The notes beneath the pieces were generated by a model. It ran no database searches. It had not been told where the DNA came from and worked only from the letters and a program-made list of their open reading frames with translations. Of a stretch of 7,274 bases of DNA, positions 1 through 5,843 are shown piece after piece. Origin of the DNA: Erysipelotrichaceae bacterium. GTDB lineage: Bacteria > Bacillota_I > Bacilli_A > RFN20 > CAG-826. Where the stretch lies: positions 1 to 7,274 of the forward strand of contig JAISVG010000010.1 of the NCBI GenBank assembly GCA_031271635.1, written 5' to 3'. Numbering within the stretch: the first letter of the stretch is position 1; each line of letters opens with the position of its first letter. The translations under genes and the position numbers were made by a program.

Positions 1-795
1 AGTAATTGCAATGATGGCCTTTGTGGCCCCAAAAACACTACCTTCAAGAAGTGGTGAATTAAGGGTTGAATTAGTTGCTTCACTCACTTTATTAACTCCC
101 TTTCCAACTCCCATACTAATAAGAGAAAGACCACCATTTTTAAGAACTGTCATTACATCAGCAAAATCCATATTAATAATTGCCGGGACTAAGATTAAAT
201 TCACCACTGTCTTTACGGCATTACTTAGTACGGAATCAGTTTTCATAAACGCGTCAATCATGGTTAGATTCCCTGAGATATGTAGTGATTTTTCGTTACT
301 GACCACGATAATTGAGTCAATATTCTCCATCAGTTTATTAAGACCTTGAGTCGAATTTTGGAGTCTTTTATCACCTTCAAAATGAAATGGTCTTGTGACA
401 ATCGCCACGGTCAAGGCACCTTCTTCACGGGCAATCTGAGCCACAATTGGTGCCCCACCAGTACCAGTTCCACCACCCATTCCTGCGGCAATAAAAACAA
501 TGTCTGCTCCAGTCACCACTTCACGAATGCGGTCCGCGGCCGCCTTGGTTAATTCTTCCCCACGATGCGGGTCGCCGCCAGCACCTAGACCCTTTGAATT
601 ACTCGGTCCTAAGAGAATCTTATTAGGACACTTTGACTGTGATAGGGCCTGTAAATCAGTATTTGCAACATAAAACTCAACATTAGAAATATTATCATCA
701 ATCATTCGGCCGACTGCATTATTACCAGCGCCACCGACACCAATAATCACAATGCGGACGACAGGTTCATAATTATCAATACTTAATGTTTCCAT
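1..795 (-). CDS. ftsZ: Cell division protein FtsZ (3' end outside window)
   Basis: Tubulin-like GTPase that polymerises at mid-cell into the Z-ring. My translation gives 265 residues from the ATG at 795 down to base 1, so the end of the globular domain and the C-terminal tail that binds FtsA/SepF are not visible. Seen: the N-terminal nucleotide-binding loop GVGGAGNNAV (19-28), GAGGDP (71-76), the tubulin signature GMGGGTGTGG (105-114), FEGDKR (139-144) with the Glu and Arg that contact GTP in the family, and the T7 synergy loop NMDFAD (208-213) whose acidic residues drive hydrolysis. The start is set by AGGAG at 801-805, five bases from the ATG. This site overlaps the TAG stop of the ftsA-like gene, so the two are probably translationally coupled. 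Oddities: the usual VIPND stretch reads VVSNE (164-168), and the position that is normally Asp or Asn near the guanine reads Ser188. The protein is divergent but looks functional. Confidence 0.97.
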   Translation of the reverse strand, partial: METLSIDNYEPVVRIVIIGVGGAGNNAVGRMIDDNISNVEFYVANTDLQALSQSKCPNKILLGPSNSKGLGAGGDPHRGEELTKAAADRIREVVTGADIVFIAAGMGGGTGTGGAPIVAQIAREEGALTVAIVTRPFHFEGDKRLQNSTQGLNKLMENIDSIIVVSNEKSLHISGNLTMIDAFMKTDSVLSNAVKTVVNLILVPAIINMDFADVMTVLKNGGLSLISMGVGKGVNKVSEATNSTLNSPLLEGSVFGATKAIIAIT

Positions 796-803
796 CTTTT
801 CTC

Positions 804-1988
804 CTATTTATTCCTTGTTAATTTAATTGAGTCTTCACTTAGTTCACTATAGGTTCCAGAAAATTCACTGGTCATCCAAATTAGGCCTAAAGCTGGAATG
901 GCCGTGCTTTTGGTCGCGCCAATGATATTTGAAGTTAAAAAAGTGACATGTAAGAATTCTTTAAAGAAATTCTCTTTACCTTGTAAGTCATTAAACTCCC
1001 CGATCATAATTAGCGGTAACTCGCTTAATTCTTTTAAAGGAGCGTTATTTTTCATTGGAATGAGACGTTTAATGTTGATAAGAAATTCAAGCTTTAGGTC
1101 ATTAAGGGCAGCTTTAATCTCATGATTTAGTTGTTCTTGCGTGAAGCTTTGCCCCTGAGGATTAGTAAATAAAGTGACGCCAGTTAATGAATCAAGTTTT
1201 GAATAGCCAAAAGTAGTTAGGTGCTGCCGCATCACCTCAAAGGTAACACTAAACTTGGTCGCAAGAATTTTTACAAAATGCTTCCAACCGCGTTTAATAG
1301 TGGTCATGCTAACCACTTGATTAAATGAAACAAAAGCAAGGCTAGTTTCATCTTCATCTACCATCATTAGAACATACATTGAGGAAAGATTACCAACTTT
1401 ACTGACATAATGGGTTGCACAGATTTCGGGAGGTAAAATTCGCTTGACGCTAATCTCAAGAAGACTAAAGAGTTTTTGATAGTCCTCAATGATTTGTTTC
1501 GGATAAGGATATAAAAAAGCGTTGCAACAAAGTTTAACGCCTTTTTGTTTTAAGGGGAAAACTGAGAAAAGTTTATTATCATCAATGCTAAAACGATAAG
1601 GAGAGATCTCAATGAATTCAAGACTAGGATCGATCTTACGACGTCTTAAATTTTGGAGAATTGCCTTACTTTCGGTTGGCCCTACGGTTTCATCATTAAG
1701 GATTCCGACCTCTTCTTTAACGTGAAGCACTTGATAATTGAAGAAGGGAAGAATCAGGTAAATATCCTTGATCTTGCCCTTAAGATAGGCGATTTGATCA
1801 TCGACCTGGATGATTTTTTGCAGTAATTCATGCGCCTTACTAAAAGAAGAAATCGTGCCATCTTTAAAAGCTTCATCACTTCCTTGGTATTCTTTATGAT
1901 ATAAAACATTAATTTGGTTGCGATTTAAAAAAGCGATTAAGAGTTCAATGGTCTCATTATGAAAAGTCAAAACCGCGATTTGTTTCAT
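804..1988 (-). CDS. ftsA: Divergent FtsA-like protein, degenerate actin-fold division factor
   Basis: FtsA normally tethers FtsZ filaments to the membrane. I assign this 394-residue protein from its place eight bases upstream of ftsZ and from colinear similarity: an FtsA-like N-terminal lobe with KDGTISSFSKAHELL (42-56), matching the family's GVIxDIE stretch; a 1C/SHS2-like segment at about 103-160 containing ESKAILQNLRRRKIDPSLE, followed by ISPYRFSID; a second actin half from about 185; and a C-terminal IMIGEFNDLQG (327-337) and IPALGLIWM (364-372), matching the adenosine motif and the final helix. The catalytic signatures are missing. The phosphate-1 DIGTSK region reads TFHNET (8-13), the phosphate-2 DxGGGTT region reads VDEDETS (210-216), and the GGG of the adenosine motif reads GEF. 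The tail ends DSIKLTRNK without the basic aromatic amphipathic helix. The ATG at 1988 has no Shine-Dalgarno and no good alternative start nearby. The family call is moderately firm; loss of ATP binding is inferred. Confidence 0.78.
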   Translation of the reverse strand: MKQIAVLTFHNETIELLIAFLNRNQINVLYHKEYQGSDEAFKDGTISSFSKAHELLQKIIQVDDQIAYLKGKIKDIYLILPFFNYQVLHVKEEVGILNDETVGPTESKAILQNLRRRKIDPSLEFIEISPYRFSIDDNKLFSVFPLKQKGVKLCCNAFLYPYPKQIIEDYQKLFSLLEISVKRILPPEICATHYVSKVGNLSSMYVLMMVDEDETSLAFVSFNQVVSMTTIKRGWKHFVKILATKFSVTFEVMRQHLTTFGYSKLDSLTGVTLFTNPQGQSFTQEQLNHEIKAALNDLKLEFLINIKRLIPMKNNAPLKELSELPLIMIGEFNDLQGKENFFKEFLHVTFLTSNIIGATKSTAIPALGLIWMTSEFSGTYSELSEDSIKLTRNK

Positions 1989-1989
1989 T

Positions 1990-2006
1990 TAGTTATTATA
2001 TAACTA
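1990..2006. repeat. 7-bp inverted repeat covering the -10 box
   Basis: TAGTTAT and ATAACTA flank a TAT centre and form a perfect 7-bp dyad over the TATAAT box of the ftsA-like promoter. It could be an operator half-site pair. AT-rich dyads over a -10 box also arise by chance, so the regulatory reading is weak. Confidence 0.3.
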
Positions 2007-2023
2007 TTTTCAGGAGTTTACAA
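1995..2023 (-). promoter_or_regulatory. Promoter of the ftsA-like/ftsZ unit, apparently leaderless
   Basis: On the minus strand a TTGTAA -35 (2018-2023) is separated by exactly 17 bases from a perfect TATAAT -10 (1995-2000). Only six bases lie between the -10 box and the ATG at 1986-1988, so the expected transcription start falls on or next to the A of the start codon. No Shine-Dalgarno sequence precedes the ATG, which fits a leaderless mRNA. Together with the terminator at 2108-2153, this makes ftsA-ftsZ a separate transcription unit. Confidence 0.72.
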
Positions 2024-2107
2024 TCGATTAGGCCGGACCTCTATTTCAAGAAAGCTGAATTTCTGATAAAAAACTTGTCAAGTCGTGTTTTACTTACTCG
2101 CGATGAT

Positions 2108-2153
2108 AAAAAAGCTCACCAAACATAAGATATTTATCTGATTCTTGATGAGC
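2108..2153 (-). terminator. Intrinsic terminator after the mraZ-rsmH-small ORF unit
   Basis: On the minus strand GCTCATCAAG (2144-2153) pairs with TTTGGTGAGC (2114-2123). This gives a ten-pair stem with two G-T wobbles and a 20-base loop that can itself fold as AGAT/ATCT. Six T residues follow at once (2108-2113). It begins 13 bases after the stop of the 48-residue ORF, as expected for the end of an operon. Confidence 0.75.
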
Positions 2154-2166
2154 ATAATAGGTCTTA

Positions 2167-2313
2167 TTAGTGAACAAAAAGATGCATGATTAAAAGACTA
2201 ACCGGGAAGACAAAACTTGAAGTGACAAGGAGCATCACAATAAGCGAGGAAAAAAGACGTAAGCTCCGATAGTAGAACTTTGAATGACCATGTTTGACTA
2301 ATTTGTTTTTCAT
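2167..2313 (-). CDS. Small single-pass membrane protein at the ftsL position (48 aa)
   Basis: This short ORF starts at the ATG at 2311-2313 and ends at TAA 2167-2169. The product begins MKNKLVKHGHSKFYYRSLR, a basic, hydrophilic stretch of about 19 residues. A hydrophobic run of about 27 residues follows (roughly 20-46, including LIVMLLV and one proline), and the protein ends just two residues later. That predicts a single membrane helix with a cytoplasmic basic N-terminus. It starts 11 bases after the rsmH stop and has the best ribosome binding site in the window. In Bacillota the gene in this place is ftsL, which has the same N-terminal layout but continues into an extracytoplasmic coiled coil of several dozen residues; that part is absent here. 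I cannot claim homology from sequence, so the product is best called hypothetical, possibly a minimal FtsL. Confidence 0.72.
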   Translation of the reverse strand: MKNKLVKHGHSKFYYRSLRLFSSLIVMLLVTSSFVFPVSLLIMHLFVH

Positions 2314-2324
2314 TTTCTTCTCCT
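2314..2324 (-). promoter_or_regulatory. Ribosome binding site of the 48-aa membrane protein
   Basis: AGGAG (2320-2324) directly follows the rsmH stop codon and sits six bases before the ATG at 2313. This near-ideal Shine-Dalgarno is the main evidence that the short ORF is translated. Confidence 0.8.
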
Positions 2325-3242
2325 TTATTTTTTAATGATTCCCCGTAAATGGGCACTTTTTGAGCGATGATTTTGACTGACTTCAGCTTCACTTGGAGTT
2401 AAAGCGTGTCGTAGTAATAGTTTAAACTCAGGAACAATAGTATGAGGGTCATAGCGATTTTGCTTCACTTTTGCAAGGGAATTGAAGAATTGTTTTACAA
2501 TTCGATCCTCATCTTCCTGGAAGGTAATAACGAGAAGTCGTCCGTTCCTCTTTAAAAGCTTTGTGGCGTCACTAAGCATTTCTCTTAGGGCATTTAATTC
2601 ATCATTAACTTCAATTCTTAAGGCTTGAAAGACTTTTTTTGCCGGATGCCCTTTCTTTGCTAGTTCTTTCATCGGAAGCGCGTTTTTAACGATTGTAACT
2701 AATTCAAAAGTCGTCGTAATTGGATGAATATCACGGGCAAGAATGAGACGCTTTGCAATCTGTGGCGCATATTTTTCATCGCCATATTCATAAAAGACGC
2801 GAACTAGTTGTTGATATGAATAGGTATTTACGATTTCTCTTGCTGTCACGCGGTCATTTTGGTTCATCCTCATATCTAAGGGGCCGTCTTCCTGATAGGA
2901 AAAACCGCGACTTGGATCATCAACTTGAGGGGAAGACATCCCAAGATCAGCAATGATGCCATCGACCTCTTGATAACCAAGTTCTTCAAGAGTCATCTTT
3001 AAATGACGAAAGTCTTGATGAATGAAGATGACATTATCCTGATTAAGAGTTTTTGCTACCTTAACTTCATTAATGGCTACGATATCCTTATCAAAAACAA
3101 TGAGAGTTCCATCTGAGTTTAAGTTTTCTAAGAGCAGTTTACTGTGACCACCACGGCCTAAGGTAAGATCGACATAGACACCATGAGGTTTAACCTCAAG
3201 AAGCTCAATTAGCTCTGTTAGAAGCACACTTTTATGATCCAT
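2325..3242 (-). CDS. rsmH: 16S rRNA (cytosine(1402)-N(4))-methyltransferase RsmH (MraW)
   Basis: SAM-dependent enzyme that methylates N4 of C1402 in the decoding centre of 16S rRNA in the small ribosomal subunit. The 305 residues match the usual family length. Seen in order: HKSVLLTE (3-10), the SAM-binding YVDLTLGRGGHS (23-34), DGIIADLGMSS (94-104), the LDMRMNQ block (122-128), VNTYSYQQL (138-146), GHPAKKVFQALRIEVNDEL (198-216) and the C-terminal NHRSKSAHLR (291-300). The very conserved FHSLEDR motif reads FQEDEDR (241-247), losing the His-Ser-Leu part. The ATG at 3242 overlaps the end of mraZ by 11 bases and lacks a clear Shine-Dalgarno, so translation probably depends on coupling to mraZ. 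Its place as the second gene of a dcw cluster is standard. Confidence 0.96.
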   Translation of the reverse strand: MDHKSVLLTELIELLEVKPHGVYVDLTLGRGGHSKLLLENLNSDGTLIVFDKDIVAINEVKVAKTLNQDNVIFIHQDFRHLKMTLEELGYQEVDGIIADLGMSSPQVDDPSRGFSYQEDGPLDMRMNQNDRVTAREIVNTYSYQQLVRVFYEYGDEKYAPQIAKRLILARDIHPITTTFELVTIVKNALPMKELAKKGHPAKKVFQALRIEVNDELNALREMLSDATKLLKRNGRLLVITFQEDEDRIVKQFFNSLAKVKQNRYDPHTIVPEFKLLLRHALTPSEAEVSQNHRSKSAHLRGIIKK

Positions 3243-3666
3243 TGTCTAATTTCTCAAGAATGTCCTCTAAGGAATCATTCGTCTTCTTTTCATAGACTTC
3301 AAAGGCATTCTTTTCCCAGATTTCAATATGATCACCAACTCCAGTAATGACAAGACTGCCTTTCATCATGAGTTCATCAATCAAATCTTTAGGAATGGTG
3401 ATTCTTGAGACACTATCAAGTTCAACGGGCATCATTCTTCTTGCTAAGGCACGTTTAACGTCTCGAACTTCATGAGACGCAAAACTTTTTGAAGTAATGA
3501 TTTTTTCAATGAAGAGATCATATTCCTTCACCGTATAAAGCGCGAGACAGCCATCAAGACCTTTTCCGAGAAGTAATTCACCATTAAGACTCTGGCGGAG
3601 TTTCGAGGGCAAAGAAATACGGCCATGACTATCAATGTTGTGAAGATATTTTCCATAGAATGACAT
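3232..3666 (-). CDS. mraZ: Transcriptional regulator MraZ
   Basis: DNA-binding regulator of the dcw cluster, normally an oligomeric ring that represses its own promoter by binding short direct repeats. It has two tandem SpoVT/AbrB-like MraZ repeats. The first contains YLHNIDSHGRISLPSKLR (7-24) with the DxxGR motif; the second contains LDSVSRITIPKDL (83-95), where the usual Gly of DxxGR is Ser, followed by ITGVGDHIEIWEK (107-119). An ATG also exists at 3678, adding four residues. I prefer the ATG at 3666 because MraZ proteins normally begin two or three residues before the Y/GxYxHNID segment, and because GGGAG at 3673-3677 lies about six bases upstream. That gives 144 residues, the usual length. 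The acidic tail (DSLEDILEKLDNGS) overlaps rsmH by 11 bases. Confidence 0.96.
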   Translation of the reverse strand: MSFYGKYLHNIDSHGRISLPSKLRQSLNGELLLGKGLDGCLALYTVKEYDLFIEKIITSKSFASHEVRDVKRALARRMMPVELDSVSRITIPKDLIDELMMKGSLVITGVGDHIEIWEKNAFEVYEKKTNDSLEDILEKLDNGS

Positions 3667-3669
3667 ATT

Positions 3670-3722
3670 TTCTCCCATTTACTCCCTTTCTCTACCATAA
3701 TTATACATAAAGAAACATAAAG
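3670..3722 (-). promoter_or_regulatory. Probable MraZ operator: 10-bp-phased direct repeats
   Basis: Minus strand, three consecutive decamers read TATGGTAGAG (3690-3699), AAAGGGAGTA (3680-3689) and AATGGGAGAA (3670-3679); each has GG at the same two positions followed by xAG. In the same 10-base phase upstream, CTTTATGT occurs twice (3715-3722 and 3705-3712) at an exact 10-base step. MraZ is known in E. coli to bind TGGG-type repeats spaced at 10 bp, and mycoplasma MraZ binds similar phased repeats. The array covers the -10 box, the predicted transcript start and the ribosome binding site of mraZ, which fits autorepression. Confidence 0.6.
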
Positions 3723-3729
3723 TCAACAA
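3700..3729 (-). promoter_or_regulatory. Promoter of mraZ
   Basis: A perfect TATAAT (3700-3705) lies 34 bases upstream of the preferred mraZ start. Two -35 candidates overlap: TTGACT (3721-3726, 15-base spacing) and TTGTTG (3724-3729, 18-base spacing). The -35 region touches the T-tract of the dxs terminator, so the two units are separated with almost no spare DNA. Confidence 0.65.
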
Positions 3730-3767
3730 AAAAAGACTTGTTTTCATTAATTTTTTTAAAACAAGTC
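3728..3767 (-). terminator. Intrinsic terminator after dxs
   Basis: On the minus strand GACTTGTTTT (3758-3767) pairs perfectly over ten bases with AAAACAAGTC (3735-3744) across a 13-base loop. Seven T residues follow immediately (3728-3734). It begins nine bases after the dxs stop codon and closes the nusB-xseA-xseB-dxs unit. Confidence 0.88.
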
Positions 3768-3776
3768 GTCGTTAAA

Positions 3777-5654
3777 CTATTTTAAGGTCTTAATAACGTC
3801 TACCACATTGTCAGGACTAAGATGATGTTCTTTTAATTGTTCTTCAAGATCCATATGAGAAATCATGTTATCATTAACTCCTAAAGGAATAATTTGACCT
3901 TTAAAACCAAGATCAATTATGACTTTTGTAAGATAGGCAATAAATGAGTTCATTGTGGCGTAGATATCATAAATGATTATTGTTTGATGATGTTTGATGA
4001 TTCTTTCAAGTAGTAAAAGATCGAGCGGTTTTTGAAATAACGCATTATATAAATTAGTAACCTTAAATAAATCAGCCGCTTTAATACTTCTTTCAAGCTC
4101 ATTAATAATGTCACCATAAGTGATTAAGGCGATTTTATTTGTGATAACTTCTTGAACTGGAAGCCATTTTCCGATTGTTACTGTTTGAAGTAACGGTTTT
4201 AGTGGGGCTGCGGCCTTGGGATAACGAATGGCAAAGATGAGCTTACTAGGCTGATATAAACTAAAGATTGCAGTACATTCTTCCTTTGATGATGGAGCAC
4301 ATATAATAACATTCTCAAGGTTAAGGAGGACTGCAAGATCATAGAGCCCATGATGGGTTGGTCCATCATTACCACTAAAGCCAATGCGGTCAATTAAAAG
4401 CAAGAGACCAGCATTATTACGGGCCACATCATGAATTAAAGGATCGAAAGCCCGCTGCAAAAAGGTCGAATAATAAGTAACAATTGGGTGATAACCTGTT
4501 AAGGCTAGCCCTGTGGCAATAAGAAGCGCATTGGCCTCGGCGATACCAACATCAAGGGTTCTTGTCGGAAAATCCTGAAAGATCTTTTCCTGCTTGGTTC
4601 CAACAATCATTGCGGGATTAATTAAGAAAGCTTTCTGGTTTCGCTGCATTTCTTGGTAGGCTAAATTACTAATAACTTCAGAGTATGAAGGGGTAGTGTT
4701 ATGATGTTTTTCATATACTTTGTCATTTGAGATATAGTACTGATTTACCCCGTGAAGCTTTCCTAAAACATCGTTTTCAGCCTGAGTCAAGCCCTTCCCT
4801 TTAATGGTATTTAGATGAATAATAACACTTTTATCAGATTTTTTAGCTTTTTTAATCGCTCGTTCTAAATCACGGTAGCGATTCCCATCAATTGGTCCAA
4901 GATACTTATAACCAAAATTATCAAAAATATTAAACTGCGAGAAACGATGTCGCATTCGGTTCTTAATGCGAGAGAAAAAGCGATAAATAGGAACTCCAAG
5001 ACGAGTAGCATAAAAGATTTTACGCGAAATCGCCTTGGTACGACGGTAAAAGCCACTTCGAGAAACTTTCATCAGGAACTTACTAAAACCCCCGACAGGC
5101 TCGCTAATGGACATGCCATTATCGTTTAAAAAAATAATGACTTTGTTCTTCAAAGTGGCTAAATTATTAAGACTTTCAAAGGCCACTCCATTGGCAATTG
5201 AGCCATCGCCAATCACGGCAAGAACTTGATAGTCATCATGATTTAAGTCACGTGATAGGGCCACTCCGCTTGCGATTCCAATTGAGGTTGATGAATGCCC
5301 CCCGCCATATAGATCATAGGCTGATTCTTTGGGATCTTGAAAGCCTGAGACGCCATTTTTCTTTCGCAAGTGATCAAGATTACGTCCGGAAAGCAGTTTA
5401 TATGCATATGATTGATGTGAGACATCAAAGATTACTTTATCTTTAGGAAGATCAAAAAAGTAAAAAAGCGCGACACTTAGTTCAATGACCCCTAGATTAC
5501 TTGATAGATGCCCACCATTCAAGGAGACTTTGTCGATGATTTCTTTCCGTAATAAAGCACTAACTTGGTATAAATCTTTTAGTTTCAGTGATTTTAAAAA
5601 ACTAGAATCGGCAATATTGGTAAGATTAATTTCGGGAAGCTTCTTATTTCTCAT
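3777..5654 (-). CDS. dxs: 1-deoxy-D-xylulose-5-phosphate synthase
   Basis: Thiamine-diphosphate enzyme that condenses pyruvate with glyceraldehyde 3-phosphate to give DXP, the first step of the MEP isoprenoid pathway in the cytosol. Starting at ATG 5654 gives 625 residues, the normal length. Seen: GGHLSSNLG with His49, HQSY with His80, the ThDP/metal motif GDG (149-151) through NN (163-164), LHGV with His301, the second-domain DVGIAEANA with catalytic Glu373, STFLQR with Arg401, DGPTHHG with His434 and RYP with Arg477. These fall within a few residues of the E. coli numbering. Oddities: the near-invariant AEQH reads AEAN, and the C-terminal GG that follows the usual EEN motif is lost. A TTG at 5696 would add 14 residues but has no ribosome binding site. 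The ATG at 5654 overlaps xseB by 11 bases, the same overlap as mraZ/rsmH, although AAAGGA lies unusually close to it. The ispA gene often found between xseB and dxs is missing. Confidence 0.95.
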   Translation of the reverse strand: MRNKKLPEINLTNIADSSFLKSLKLKDLYQVSALLRKEIIDKVSLNGGHLSSNLGVIELSVALFYFFDLPKDKVIFDVSHQSYAYKLLSGRNLDHLRKKNGVSGFQDPKESAYDLYGGGHSSTSIGIASGVALSRDLNHDDYQVLAVIGDGSIANGVAFESLNNLATLKNKVIIFLNDNGMSISEPVGGFSKFLMKVSRSGFYRRTKAISRKIFYATRLGVPIYRFFSRIKNRMRHRFSQFNIFDNFGYKYLGPIDGNRYRDLERAIKKAKKSDKSVIIHLNTIKGKGLTQAENDVLGKLHGVNQYYISNDKVYEKHHNTTPSYSEVISNLAYQEMQRNQKAFLINPAMIVGTKQEKIFQDFPTRTLDVGIAEANALLIATGLALTGYHPIVTYYSTFLQRAFDPLIHDVARNNAGLLLLIDRIGFSGNDGPTHHGLYDLAVLLNLENVIICAPSSKEECTAIFSLYQPSKLIFAIRYPKAAAPLKPLLQTVTIGKWLPVQEVITNKIALITYGDIINELERSIKAADLFKVTNLYNALFQKPLDLLLLERIIKHHQTIIIYDIYATMNSFIAYLTKVIIDLGFKGQIIPLGVNDNMISHMDLEEQLKEHHLSPDNVVDVIKTLK

Positions 5655-5841
5655 TTCCTTTAATAAAAGTATTGATTTCAAGCTCTGCGGTTTCAAGGGC
5701 CTGCTTTAACTCTTCGATTAACTGTTTTCCTTCTTTAAAGGTTACTAGCATCTGGTCTAAAGGAATATCTTCTTTTGAAAATTCCGCGACAATTGCTTCA
5801 AGACGACGCATTTTAGTTTCAAATGTTTGGATTTCTTTCAT
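5644..5841 (-). CDS. xseB: Exodeoxyribonuclease VII small subunit
   Basis: Small helical subunit that binds the large subunit XseA; exonuclease VII degrades single-stranded DNA from both ends into oligonucleotides. The 65-residue product has the family pattern: KMRRLEAIVAEF (10-21), the turn with DIPLDQML (25-32), FKEGKQLIEELKQAL (35-49) and ETAELEI (50-56), giving two antiparallel helices. Typical members have about 65-85 residues. It starts two bases after the xseA stop. Its Shine-Dalgarno AAGGAG is formed by the last codons of xseA and sits about five bases from the ATG, so the two subunits are coupled. Confidence 0.93.
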   Translation of the reverse strand: MKEIQTFETKMRRLEAIVAEFSKEDIPLDQMLVTFKEGKQLIEELKQALETAELEINTFIKGNEK

Positions 5842-5843
5842 CG

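Noticed and set aside
898..1125. Plus-strand open frame inside the ftsA-like gene, and similar plus-strand frames at 11-349, 346-552, 2753-2956 and 5198-5446.
   Set aside because: They lie antisense to well-supported genes, lack ribosome binding sites and show no recognisable protein features.
2053..2081. TTGACA on the minus strand (2076-2081) as a second promoter upstream of the ftsA-like gene.
   Set aside because: No acceptable -10 box exists at 16-18 base spacing (TCAGCT is the best), and a far better promoter lies closer to the gene.
2068..2083. Short dyad ACTTGACAAGT followed by T residues as a second terminator.
   Set aside because: The stem has only four pairs with a three-base loop, too weak compared with the terminator at 2108-2153.
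2094..2180. A +1-frame extension of the 48-residue membrane protein (about 28 more codons, including TNKTYYAHQESDKY), which would make a longer FtsL-like protein after a one-base frameshift.
   Set aside because: The stretch coincides with a convincing hairpin-plus-T6 terminator, and there is no clear programmed frameshift signal. The terminator explains the sequence better.
2198..2392. A 64-codon minus-strand frame spanning the rsmH 3' end and the small membrane ORF.
   Set aside because: It overlaps both genes out of frame and has no ribosome binding site, while the 48-codon frame in the same place has an ideal one.
3667..3678. ATG at 3678 as the mraZ start.
   Set aside because: It adds four residues not expected before the MraZ N-terminus, and its spacing to the upstream AGGGAG is short (3 bases). 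The ATG at 3666 is preferred, though 3678 cannot be excluded.
5655..5696. TTG at 5696 as the dxs start, giving a 14-residue N-terminal extension.
   Set aside because: There is no Shine-Dalgarno, it lies deep inside xseB, and the 625-residue form from ATG 5654 matches family length and catalytic-residue numbering.
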